Positions 24,011 to 32,180 of a stretch of 64,000 nt of DNA are shown one piece after another. Each line of letters starts with the position of its first letter. Position 1 is the stretch's first letter. The position numbers were made by a program, and so were the translations under genes. The notes below the pieces were generated by a model. It did no database searches. It saw nothing but the letters and a program-made list of their open reading frames with translations, and was not told the origin of the DNA. The DNA is from UBA7672 sp965229115 (GTDB taxonomy: Bacteria; Pseudomonadota; Alphaproteobacteria; Caulobacterales; Hyphomonadaceae). The stretch spans positions 620,001-684,000 of the forward strand of contig CBDDIR010000003.1 of NCBI GenBank assembly GCA_965229115.1. Direction: 5' to 3'.

Positions 24011-26086
24011 TTAGCTGCGAAGGGCGACGCAGAGGGGGATGTCCTTCTCTGCCGCGGCGCAGACATCGGGCTGGGTCCTGGTCTGCTTCCAGTAGTCGAC
24101 GTAACCCAGCTTCTCCATCAGCGGCAGGAAGCGCTTGTCGGCGCGGATGGCGCGGGTGGAGGGGAAGAAGAGCGGCGAGATGTCGAGACCGATCAGCATG
24201 TGGGTCATGTCCGGATGGTCGAGAACGGCAAACGCCCCATCCAGATCGCCGAGCATGGACTGCATCTGGATCAGCGAGACGTTCTCGTAGGGCGTATTGA
24301 GGCAGGAGGCGGCGGTCTTCGCGGCAGCAAGACGTGCCGGCGCGGAGGTGAGTTTCAGCGCCGCCTGAATGCCTCGCCGGCAATCCACATTGGCTTGCGT
24401 CGTTCCCACGGGTGGCGCTTTAAGCAGTCGCTCGGGGTCGCCAGCGCCGAGGAAGAGCGAGGCTGAAACCGCATAATCCCAACCATAGGTAATGCGTCGT
24501 AGCGACAGGATCTGGTCAAAACGTTCGGCCGATCCCGGCCTGCCTGCAGCGGCCAGGGTGTAGGCGTAAACCAGGTTGCTGAAGGGCGAGACGGGATCGT
24601 TTTCGGTTGCAGCCAGATAATAGGGCAGCGCATCTGCAAGCCGACCGGCCGTTGACAGCGCAGTGCCGGCCTGCCGATTGGCCAGGCCGAAATAGAAGGT
24701 CTCGCCCGCCGCCGGCATACGCCCGAGGCTCATCTCGATAGGTTGCACCCAGACGAGCGGCGGCTGGTTGTCTGCAACGGATACGACCATCCGTGCGGTA
24801 GCCGTGGCATAGCTTTCGGGCGCCAGCCTTTCTGCGTTAGCCAGCGCTGTCTTCGCTTCAGCAAGAAGGCCAGCCTTCGACGCCGAAGGCGCGAAGATCA
24901 TCGTTTCAACGGCGAGATGGGCGAGGCGCGCCTGTGTGAGGCCGTGGTCGGGATAGCGTTTGGCGACATCGCGTACATAGCGCGTCAACGTTGATACGCC
25001 TGCGTCAGACCCGGTCGCAAACTCTGCGCAAGCGTTCGCGGCCGGCGCGAGCAGGCTGTTGTCGCGGGGTTCCGAATTGAAGCGTGTGTATCCAAGGGTG
25101 GTGATGCAGTAGGTGACTTCGGCGGCGCGCAAGCCGATCTGCACGGCTGCGACTTCCGGCTGCGCCGCGTCGCCATCATAGCTGTCGGTCCACAGCGTTG
25201 TATGCATTGCCGTGTCGTCGAGATGGATGGTCGCGCGCACGCGGCTTCCCTCGCTGCGGATTTCGCCGCCGAGCGCGAAGCGGGCATCGATCGCGGCCGC
25301 AAGGTCGATGCGGTCATCCGTGTCATCACCGGCGTCGACGACGTCGACCGTGCTGGCGCGTGCGGCGATGTCGGACTGGCGAACCGAAAACGCGCGGAAG
25401 CCCTGGTCAGTGGCGGTCGAGGCGACGCTTGCGGCGCGTGCGTCATCCTTGGGGGCCGTGAAGCCGAAGAAGGCGATGCGCTGGGCGCTGGCGGCGCTGG
25501 TTGCTGATGCTGGCTCCTTTGGCGTGATGAACTCGCGGATGGTCGGCATGACGATGGCGAGGCCGGCGATGATCAGGCCGCCGATGGCGTAGATGCTGGT
25601 CTTCCGCTTCTTTTCCTTGGCGACGATCTTCTGGCCGCCGGGGGCGCCTAGCTTGATGGCGGCGTCCTGCGCTTCCTTGCCGCCCTTCACGAGGGCAGCG
25701 AGGCGATCGGCGAGGATGGCGAGGCGCGCGTCGGTGTCGTTGAAGGCGTCGAACCAGTTGCGGGCCGCGAGTTCGTACAGGAACGCGCCTTCCGGATGGA
25801 TGTCTTCGAGGCGGACGGGGATGACGAGCTTCTTCTGGAAGGTCGCGGCGCCGAGTTCCTTGGCGATGTCGTCGGATTGCGCAGCCGTTTTCGAGAACAG
25901 GAGGACGAAGATAGGCGCGGCGACGAGGGCGTTGGCCGTGGCGGCGCGCCAGTCCTCGCCGGAGGGGACGTGCTGGTCGTACCAGGCGTCGACGCCGCGT
26001 TCGTGCAGCAGCCGCCAGAGCAGGGCGGCCTTCGCCTGATCGGCGCGGCGATAGCTGATGAATATCTCGCCGGACATGCCGCCCAT
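24011..26086 (-). CDS. Membrane-anchored TIR-domain protein with TolB-like and TPR regions
   Basis: A 691-residue protein. Residues ~5-130 form a TIR domain (EIFISYRRADQAKAALLWRL, then APIFVLLFSKTAAQSDDIAKEL); Glu77 sits where TIR NADases have the catalytic glutamate. A basic stretch KEKKRK and one membrane segment (~164-182) follow, placing TIR inside and the rest outside. Residues ~200-345 resemble the TolB-like module seen after adenylate-cyclase or DNA-binding domains (GGEIRSEGSRVRATIHLDD, LWTDSYDGDA). The remainder is helical and TPR-like. It may signal or cleave NAD in response to an envelope cue; no partner gene is adjacent. The first ATG is used; an ATG at 26077 is also possible. Confidence 0.8.
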   Translation of the reverse strand: MGGMSGEIFISYRRADQAKAALLWRLLHERGVDAWYDQHVPSGEDWRAATANALVAAPIFVLLFSKTAAQSDDIAKELGAATFQKKLVIPVRLEDIHPEGAFLYELAARNWFDAFNDTDARLAILADRLAALVKGGKEAQDAAIKLGAPGGQKIVAKEKKRKTSIYAIGGLIIAGLAIVMPTIREFITPKEPASATSAASAQRIAFFGFTAPKDDARAASVASTATDQGFRAFSVRQSDIAARASTVDVVDAGDDTDDRIDLAAAIDARFALGGEIRSEGSRVRATIHLDDTAMHTTLWTDSYDGDAAQPEVAAVQIGLRAAEVTYCITTLGYTRFNSEPRDNSLLAPAANACAEFATGSDAGVSTLTRYVRDVAKRYPDHGLTQARLAHLAVETMIFAPSASKAGLLAEAKTALANAERLAPESYATATARMVVSVADNQPPLVWVQPIEMSLGRMPAAGETFYFGLANRQAGTALSTAGRLADALPYYLAATENDPVSPFSNLVYAYTLAAAGRPGSAERFDQILSLRRITYGWDYAVSASLFLGAGDPERLLKAPPVGTTQANVDCRRGIQAALKLTSAPARLAAAKTAASCLNTPYENVSLIQMQSMLGDLDGAFAVLDHPDMTHMLIGLDISPLFFPSTRAIRADKRFLPLMEKLGYVDYWKQTRTQPDVCAAAEKDIPLCVALRS

Positions 26087-26212
26087 AACCCCCGGAAACG
26101 GCCAAAAAGCCGCTGTTTAGCGAGAGTTGCATTGTTTGGCGGGGAGGGGCAACCGATGCTCTCGCGACTCGTCGGAAAAGCTGCTAGAGGCGCGCCGAAA
26201 GGGATTTGGCTC

Positions 26213-26875
26213 ATGAAATCCGCCGTTATCGTCTTCCCCGGTTCGAACTGCGATCGCGACGCGCAAGTCGCGCTGCGCCAGATGACGGGTCAGGATCCGG
26301 CGATGGTCTGGCACAAGGATGGCCAGCTTCCCGACAAGCTTGATCTGATCGTCCTGCCGGGTGGGTTCTCTTACGGCGATTATCTGCGTTCGGGCGCGAT
26401 GGCGGCCGTTTCGCCGGTGGGTGATGCGATCCGCGCCCATGCTGCGCGTGGCGGCTATGTTCTGGCGATCTGCAATGGCTTCCAGGTGGCGACCGAGCTG
26501 GGCCTGCTGCCGGGCGCTCTGCTGCGGAATGCTTCGCTGAACTTTGCCTGCCGCCCGCAAGCGCTGGCGATTGCTTCGAACTCGTCGGCTTTCACGGCGG
26601 GCTACAAGGATCAGCGCGAAGTGGTGTTCCCGATTGCGCACCATGACGGCAACTACTTCGCCGATGATGCGACGCTGGATCGTCTCGAAGGCGATGGCCG
26701 CGTGGCGTTCCGCTATATCGGCAACCCGAACGGTTCGGCGCGCGACATCGCCGGCGTGCTGTCGGAGAATGGCCGCGTGCTTGGTCTGATGCCGCACCCG
26801 GAGCGGGCGATGGCGGGTCAGGAAGGCGGCGAGGACGGCGTGAAGCTGTTCGAAAGCCTGCTGGCGGCGGCTTAA
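26213..26875 (+). CDS. purQ: Phosphoribosylformylglycinamidine synthase glutaminase subunit
   Basis: A 220-residue class I glutamine amidotransferase. It supplies ammonia to PurL for FGAM formation. The oxyanion and nucleophile segment is YVLAICNGFQVATELGLLPG with the catalytic Cys, and the His-Glu pair is in GLMPHPERAM. VIVFPGSNCDRDAQVAL is the typical start. AAGGGA lies about 9 nt before the ATG at 26213. The TIR gene is divergent just upstream, so purQ must have its own promoter rather than depend on purC-purS. Confidence 0.95.
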   Translation: MKSAVIVFPGSNCDRDAQVALRQMTGQDPAMVWHKDGQLPDKLDLIVLPGGFSYGDYLRSGAMAAVSPVGDAIRAHAARGGYVLAICNGFQVATELGLLPGALLRNASLNFACRPQALAIASNSSAFTAGYKDQREVVFPIAHHDGNYFADDATLDRLEGDGRVAFRYIGNPNGSARDIAGVLSENGRVLGLMPHPERAMAGQEGGEDGVKLFESLLAAA

Positions 26876-26965
26876 CCATCTGGTTTCAACCATGGCGGGA
26901 TCGGCGTTGATATCCTCCCCGCCGAGGCGGTCTATATCGGTCTCATGCTGATGCGAGGCCGTTCC

Positions 26966-27346
26966 ATGCGCTTGCTTGCCGTTTCAATTCTTGCCGCCGC
27001 CATGGCGTCGTCTGCCCAGGCCCAGACGCTTGGCATGATCGGGCCGAGCTTTGCACCGTCGGCCGTGAAGGCGGATAATTTCGATGTGGTGTTCGAGGCG
27101 AAGGTGAACACGCTGCCGTCGCTACCGGTGTTGTGGAACCAGACGGCGGATGCGCGCTGGGATGGCGTGGTCTGCAATGTCGGCAAGGCGAACCGGGGCG
27201 CGGTGAAGGTGGAGCCGACGGCGCGGTTTGGTTATCTCGACCTCAACACCTGCACGATGTTTTCCAACTTCCATATGCTGGACCTGACGACCGTCGATCC
27301 GGACAAGGAATGGACGGCCAAGATCTATCTGCGGGCCCGCAAATAG
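26966..27346 (+). CDS. Exported protein of unknown function
   Basis: A 126-residue protein with a cleavable signal (MRLLAVSILAAAMASSAQAQ). The mature part contains NFDVVFEAKVNTLPSLPVLWN, WDGVVCNVGKAN and LNTCTMFSNFHML, with two cysteines that could pair. I do not recognise a family. The ATG at 26966 has GAGG 7 nt upstream; an ATG at 26945 lacks a site. It follows purQ by 90 bases and may be read through from it, but no functional link is evident. Periplasmic location is predicted. Confidence 0.65.
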   Translation: MRLLAVSILAAAMASSAQAQTLGMIGPSFAPSAVKADNFDVVFEAKVNTLPSLPVLWNQTADARWDGVVCNVGKANRGAVKVEPTARFGYLDLNTCTMFSNFHMLDLTTVDPDKEWTAKIYLRARK

Positions 27347-27409
27347 TCTGAACCAGACGGGTTCCCCGCGCGTAGAAGCTCCGGGTGACGCTTGTCGATC
27401 GGACCTTCC

Positions 27410-28342
27410 ATGTTTCGTGCTTTCAGGCATGCCATAGCCGGCCTTGCTTTGGCGTCCGGGGGCGTTCTGGTGTCGGCGTGCGCGAGCTATCCGCAGGCGG
27501 ATGTTGAGAAGATGAAATTCGTTGATGCAGCCGGCGTGCATACGCACGTGGAAACGTGGGGATCTGGCGATCCCGTTTTCCTGATTCATGGCGCGTCTTC
27601 CCACATCGGTACGTGGGAGCCGACGATTGTGCCGATGCTGAAGGGCGAGTTCCAGGTCGCGGCGTATGACCGGCCGGGCATGGGCTACACTACCGACCGG
27701 CCGGCGGGATCGGACACGCTGGCGCTTCAGGCGAAGGTGGCGGCGGAGACGATCGAGAAGCTCGGGCTGAAGAAGCCGATCGTGGTGGCGCATTCGTGGG
27801 GTGGGGCGGTGGCGTTGCGGCTGGCGCTGGATCGGCCGGATCTGGTGAGCGGCTTGGTTCTGATTGCGCCGGTTGCCTATGATTGGCCGGGCGGGGTGGA
27901 CTGGTACAATTACTGGTCGGCCAATCCGCTTTCGGGATGGGTGTTCAACAATCTTGTCGCGCAGCCATTTGCGGGCGCTTCGGTGCGGAGCGGGATGGCG
28001 GGGGCGTTTGCGCCTAACGTGCCGCCGGAGGGGTGGCTGGATGCTGCGCGCGTGTCGCTGGCGGCGCGTCCGGAATCGCTGCGCGCCAATGGCGAGGATC
28101 TTGTTGCGGCCAAGCGCGAGATCATTGCGCAGCAGGCGCGCTATCCGGAGATCAAGGTGCCGGTTGCGATCCTGGTCGGCGACAGTGATCGGGTGGTGAG
28201 CCCGAGCATCCATTCCATGCAGCTGGCGAAGACCTTGCCCAATGCGCGTATCGATGTGCTGGCGGGCGGGGGACACCTGCCGCAGGAGATTGCGCCGGAG
28301 CGCTTCCGCAAGCTGTTCGACTGGGTACGGACGAACAAATAG
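27410..28342 (+). CDS. Alpha/beta hydrolase lipoprotein
   Basis: A 310-residue hydrolase exported as a lipoprotein (lipobox VSAC at ~21-24). The oxyanion segment VFLIHGASSHIGTW, nucleophile elbow VVAHSWGGAVA with the Ser, acid in ILVGDSDRVVSP and the final His in AGGGHLPQE complete the catalytic triad. It probably hydrolyses an ester or amide in the periplasm; the substrate is unknown. The ATG at 27410 gives the proper signal length; a TTG at 27392 is in frame. It differs from the Asp-nucleophile pair at 47.8-49.8 kb in having Ser. Confidence 0.85.
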   Translation: MFRAFRHAIAGLALASGGVLVSACASYPQADVEKMKFVDAAGVHTHVETWGSGDPVFLIHGASSHIGTWEPTIVPMLKGEFQVAAYDRPGMGYTTDRPAGSDTLALQAKVAAETIEKLGLKKPIVVAHSWGGAVALRLALDRPDLVSGLVLIAPVAYDWPGGVDWYNYWSANPLSGWVFNNLVAQPFAGASVRSGMAGAFAPNVPPEGWLDAARVSLAARPESLRANGEDLVAAKREIIAQQARYPEIKVPVAILVGDSDRVVSPSIHSMQLAKTLPNARIDVLAGGGHLPQEIAPERFRKLFDWVRTNK

Positions 28343-28418
28343 CGCGTCCTGCCGCCGCAACGTCTTGTCAGCGCTGGGGCCGTGGCTATCTAAGAACCAT
28401 TCCAATCTGGAGGCTCGG

Positions 28419-28883
28419 ATGGCCATCGACATCGGCATTGAAACCAAGGCGCGCAAGAAGATCGCGGGCGCGTTGGGCCAGGTTCTTGGCGACACCTATG
28501 GCCTCTATCTGAAGACGCACGGGTATCACTGGAACGTCGAAGGGCCGATGTTCAACACGCTGCATCTGATGTTCGAGACGCAGTACAACGATCTGTGGCT
28601 GTCGATGGATCTGATTGCGGAGCGGATCCGTTCGCTGGGCGAGTATGCGCCGGTGGGCGAGCAGATCGGCGCCAAGTCGCAGCTGCCGGTCGACAAGGGC
28701 GTGCCGGAAGCCAAGGCGATGATCGCGAACCTCGTTGATGGCAACGAGCTGCTGGCGCGCTCGGCGCGGGCGGCGCTCAAGGCTGCGGAAGAGGCGGGCG
28801 ATCAGGCTTCGGCGGATCTGATGACGCAACGTGTTGCGGTGGCCGAGAAGACGGCCTGGATGCTGCGCGCGATGGTGAAGTAG
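28419..28883 (+). CDS. dps: Dps-family ferritin-like DNA protection protein
   Basis: A 154-residue Dps. It forms a 12-mer that oxidises Fe(II) with peroxide, stores iron and shields DNA in starvation. The ferroxidase residues appear in KTHGYHWNVEGPMF and NDLWLSMDLIAERIRSLG. GGAGG lies 6 nt before the ATG. It is a single-gene unit, convergent with the M23 peptidase 3 bases away. No sigma-EcfG or Fur-like site was evident in the short upstream gap. Confidence 0.93.
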   Translation: MAIDIGIETKARKKIAGALGQVLGDTYGLYLKTHGYHWNVEGPMFNTLHLMFETQYNDLWLSMDLIAERIRSLGEYAPVGEQIGAKSQLPVDKGVPEAKAMIANLVDGNELLARSARAALKAAEEAGDQASADLMTQRVAVAEKTAWMLRAMVK

Positions 28884-28886
28884 GCC

Positions 28887-29501
28887 TCAGCTAAGTCCGA
28901 GAAGCTTTGCGGGATCGGGGCAGATGGCGAGCCATTTGTCCTGCTCGCTGCGTTTTGCGACGCCGGGATAGTCGCCCTTGGCGCTGCCGATATCGAGGAT
29001 GATCTGGAAGTGCAGGTGGGGCGACCAGCCGCCATTTTCGCGCTTCGTGCCGAGCTGAGCGATCTTCTCGCCGGCCATGAACGCCGTGCCGGGCTTCAGG
29101 CCCTTCAGGCTGTCGCGGTCGAGATGGCCGTAGAGGGTGTGGAATTTCAGGCCGGCGACGGGCGCGTGTTCGAGGATGATGGTGGGGCCGTAATCGCCTT
29201 CACCGTCATTGATGCGCGAGGAATGCACGCGGGCGTTCAGCGGCGTGTACACGGCGGTGTCTGCTGGCGCGAACACGTCGATGCCGAGATGGACTGTGCG
29301 CGGTTCCTCGCCCTCAGGCGCGAACAGGGTTTGCGTATAGACGCTGCGATCTTCGCCATAGCCGCCGAAGCGCACTGGCTCGCCATGTTTCACGTCGGCA
29401 TCGGTGAGCTTGCCCGCGACGCCTTTGCTCAGGCCTTCGACGACTTCGATGCCGGTGGGCCGAAGGCTGGCGATCCAGCGGTCGAAGGCTTCGCGCGACA
29501 T
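28887..29501 (-). CDS. M23 family (LytM-type) peptidase-like protein
   Basis: A 204-residue protein with the M23 metal-site pattern: HLGIDVF provides His and Asp, and SPHLHFQII provides the HxH pair; TLYGHLDRDS is the usual intervening segment. M23 enzymes cut peptide cross-links in peptidoglycan or protein. There is no signal peptide, unlike most cell-wall M23 enzymes, so it may act in the cytoplasm or be a relative of the M23 domain found fused to aminotransferases. The start overlaps the stop of trxB, so the two are translationally coupled. Confidence 0.8.
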   Translation of the reverse strand: MSREAFDRWIASLRPTGIEVVEGLSKGVAGKLTDADVKHGEPVRFGGYGEDRSVYTQTLFAPEGEEPRTVHLGIDVFAPADTAVYTPLNARVHSSRINDGEGDYGPTIILEHAPVAGLKFHTLYGHLDRDSLKGLKPGTAFMAGEKIAQLGTKRENGGWSPHLHFQIILDIGSAKGDYPGVAKRSEQDKWLAICPDPAKLLGLS

Positions 29502-30469
29502 TACTCTGCCGCGACCTTGGCGGGGGTCGGGAGACCCTCGAGGTATTTCTCGGCTTCGAGGGCTGCCATGCAGCCGAGGCCGGCGGCGGTGACGGCTTGG
29601 CGGAAGACGTCGTCGGCCACATCGCCGGCGGCGAATACGCCGGGGATCGAGGTCGCGGTCGAGTTCGGTGCGGTGTGGAGATAGCCGCCGAGTTTCATTT
29701 CGAGCTGGCCGGTGAAGAGTTGCGTCTGCGGCGCGTGGCCGATGGCGATGAAGATGCCGTGCACGGGCTGCTCGGTGACTTCGCCAGTCTTCAGGTTGCG
29801 CAGCTTCGCTTTGGTGACGCTGAGCGGACCTTCCTGTCCGATCACGTCGGTGAGTTCAGTGTCCCAGAGGATGTTGACCTTCGGGTTCTTGAACAGGCGG
29901 TCCTGCAGGATCTTCTCGGCGCGGAAATGGTCGCGCCGGTGAACGACGGTTACCTTCGAGGCGAAGTGCGTGAGGTGCAGCGCTTCTTCCACGGCGGTGT
30001 TGCCGCCGCCGACGACGATGACTTCCTTCTGCTTGTAGAAGAACGCGTCGCACGTGGCGCAGGCGGAGACGCCGAAGCCCTTGAACTTGTCTTCGCTCTC
30101 GAGGCCCAGCCATTTGGCCTGAGCGCCCGTTGCGATCACCAGCACGTCGCAGGTGTAAACTGCGCCGCTGTCGCCGGTGAGCTTGAATGGCTTGGTCTTC
30201 AGCTCGGCCTTGATGATGTGGTCTTCCACCATCTCCGTGCCCATGTGGATCGCCTGGGCGCGCATCTGGTCCATCAGCCAGGGGCCCTGGATGACGTCGG
30301 CGAAGCCCGGATAGTTCTCGACATCGGTGGTGATGGTGAGCTGGCCGCCCGGCTGGATGCCCGCGATCAGCATCGGCTTGCGCAGGCTGCGCGCGGCATA
30401 GATCGCGGCCGTGTAGCCGGCTGGGCCGGAGCCGAGAATAATGATCTGGGAGTGGCGAGGCGCGGTCAT
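29501..30469 (-). CDS. trxB: Thioredoxin reductase
   Basis: A 322-residue flavoprotein. It passes electrons from NADPH to thioredoxin. The FAD motif ILGSGPAGYTAAIYAAR, redox-active CATC at 137-140, NADP motif VVGGGNTAVEEAL and the C-terminal FAD motif GVFAAGDVAD are complete. AGGA lies 7 nt before the ATG. It leads a two-gene unit with the M23 protein, which is an unusual partner. A small GGCCC/GGGCC hairpin lies in its upstream region. Confidence 0.96.
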   Translation of the reverse strand: MTAPRHSQIIILGSGPAGYTAAIYAARSLRKPMLIAGIQPGGQLTITTDVENYPGFADVIQGPWLMDQMRAQAIHMGTEMVEDHIIKAELKTKPFKLTGDSGAVYTCDVLVIATGAQAKWLGLESEDKFKGFGVSACATCDAFFYKQKEVIVVGGGNTAVEEALHLTHFASKVTVVHRRDHFRAEKILQDRLFKNPKVNILWDTELTDVIGQEGPLSVTKAKLRNLKTGEVTEQPVHGIFIAIGHAPQTQLFTGQLEMKLGGYLHTAPNSTATSIPGVFAAGDVADDVFRQAVTAAGLGCMAALEAEKYLEGLPTPAKVAAE

Positions 30470-30610
30470 CGGAAATCCTGTTGCTGGCCCTTCCTAACGG
30501 GCCAATCCCGCGCACGGAATGGGTCACTGCGCGCGGATGGTCATATTCTGGGGATGCGGGTGTGAACGGAAAAGGGCCAAGCTGGAGCCCATTGGCTCAG
30601 TTGAGTTTTT

Positions 30611-31627
30611 CTAGCGATTCGGGTGGCGCTGGAGAACCAGGCGGACGATCTCGTCGGCGGCCCGGGCGGCTTCGCGAATTGGCTGGTAGCTCCATGTTTG
30701 GAGGCTGCCGTCGAACCAGCGTGCGGCGCCGGCGGCGATGAAGCCCTGATGCAGCCGGTCGAATCGCGGCGAGGCCCCTTCCAGCTTCAGGACGTGGATC
30801 GGCTTTCCGAAGAAGGCGGGGTCGGCCAGCATGTTGGCGCTGTCTTCCGTCACCAGTGCGGCGTCGCAGAGCGACAGGAAGGCAACATAGGGGTTCGGGC
30901 CATCGCGTGGCTCGTTCTCCCAGAAGACTGCGCCAAGCTCGTGGCTGAGCGCGCGGAAGCGATTGCGGATGGCTTCAGGCGTGCGGCGCGAGACGGTGAT
31001 CCAGAATTTGCGGCCGGGGGCGAGGCGGCGCAGGTCGCCCTCGATGGCGGCGGCACGGATCTCGGTGAATTTGTGGGTCTTGGAATCGCCGCCGAGCGAC
31101 ACGAGCACTTTCTGGCCATCGGCTTGAGGCAGGTGCGCGAACTGCTGTTGCGCGATGGCGATGCGTTCCTGCGAGAACCAAACGGGCGAGCCTAGGATCG
31201 GGAGAACGTTCGGGCCCGTCACGGCGTCATGCTCGGGCGGGATGACCAGATCGAAGCTGGCGAGGGAGACTTTCGGGTCCTGCGTCTGCACGACGAGCGT
31301 CTTGCCGCCTGAGAGCTTCCGCACCATGCGCGAGTAGGGGATGGAGCGGCGGCCTGCAGCGATCCACACATCCGGCCAAGGTGGCACAAGGAGCTTGCGC
31401 TGGTCATCCGGCAATGCTGACAGTGGCATCGGCCACAGGTCCGGGCGCAGCATGAGCTGGAAGCCCTGCGGCTGCAGGATCACGTCTTTCGTTTGCTGGT
31501 CAGCGCCGATATGCGCGAGCTTTGCCGCGCGCTCGGGTTCAGCGAGCGCTGCGGCCAATGCCTTTGTCTGATTGAGAATGCCTGCGCGGCCGTCTGCTAC
31601 GCACCAGACAGACGGACCACTCGCCAC
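30611..31627 (-). CDS. ELM1-like (mitochondrial fission ELM1 family) protein
   Basis: A 338-residue protein resembling the bacterial homologues of plant ELM1, which look like GT-B glycosyltransferases. Diagnostic segments are VWCVADGRAGILNQTKALA, WPDVWIAAGRRSIPYSR, VQTQDPKV, FDLVIPPEHD and VTEDSANMLADPAFFGKPIHVL. The bacterial function is not established; a sugar-transfer role in the envelope is inferred from fold. It starts 1 base after the greA stop and is probably co-transcribed with it, an arrangement that does not reveal function. Confidence 0.82.
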   Translation of the reverse strand: MASGPSVWCVADGRAGILNQTKALAAALAEPERAAKLAHIGADQQTKDVILQPQGFQLMLRPDLWPMPLSALPDDQRKLLVPPWPDVWIAAGRRSIPYSRMVRKLSGGKTLVVQTQDPKVSLASFDLVIPPEHDAVTGPNVLPILGSPVWFSQERIAIAQQQFAHLPQADGQKVLVSLGGDSKTHKFTEIRAAAIEGDLRRLAPGRKFWITVSRRTPEAIRNRFRALSHELGAVFWENEPRDGPNPYVAFLSLCDAALVTEDSANMLADPAFFGKPIHVLKLEGASPRFDRLHQGFIAAGAARWFDGSLQTWSYQPIREAARAADEIVRLVLQRHPNR

Positions 31628-31628
31628 G

Positions 31629-32102
31629 CTACTTCCAGGTGATCGCGACGATCTCGAACGACTTCGCGCCGCCCGGAGCGGAGACTTCGGCGGTGTCGCC
31701 TTCTTCCTTGCCGATCATGGCGCGGGCGATGGGCGAGGAGATCGATATCTTCTTCAGCTTCACGTTCGCCTCGTCGTCGCCGACGATCTTGTAGGTGAAG
31801 GTCTCGCCCGAATCCTCGTCGGTCACCTTCACGGTGGCGCCGAATTTCACGGTCTTGCCCTGCAGGCGCGAGGTGTCGATCACCTCGGCATGGGCCAGCT
31901 TGCCTTCGAGCTCGAGGATGCGGCCCTCGATGAAGGACTGCTTCTCCTTGGCCGCGTGGTATTCGGCGTTTTCCGAAAGGTCGCCATGGCTGCGCGCCTC
32001 CGAGATCGCCGCGATGATGTTCGGGCGCTCTTCGGATTTCAGGACTTTCAGTTCCGACTGCAGGGCCTCGAAGCCCTCAGACGTCATGGGAACGCGCTGC
32101 AT
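31629..32102 (-). CDS. greA: Transcription elongation factor GreA
   Basis: A 157-residue GreA. It rescues backtracked RNA polymerase by stimulating transcript cleavage. The coiled coil begins VPMTSEGFEALQSELKVLK, with the acidic tip in ARSHGDLSENAEYHAAKE, and the C-terminal FKBP-like domain has SPIARAMIGKEEGD. It lies 78 bases downstream of carB on the same strand, a common alphaproteobacterial arrangement, and is followed at once by the ELM1-like gene. Confidence 0.96.
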   Translation of the reverse strand: MQRVPMTSEGFEALQSELKVLKSEERPNIIAAISEARSHGDLSENAEYHAAKEKQSFIEGRILELEGKLAHAEVIDTSRLQGKTVKFGATVKVTDEDSGETFTYKIVGDDEANVKLKKISISSPIARAMIGKEEGDTAEVSAPGGAKSFEIVAITWK

Positions 32103-32180
32103 GGGTAGTCCTATTCAAAAACACCCGAATTACACGGAAACGTCCCTACCGGCGGGGTACGCCGGGAAGGTCAGGAACGT

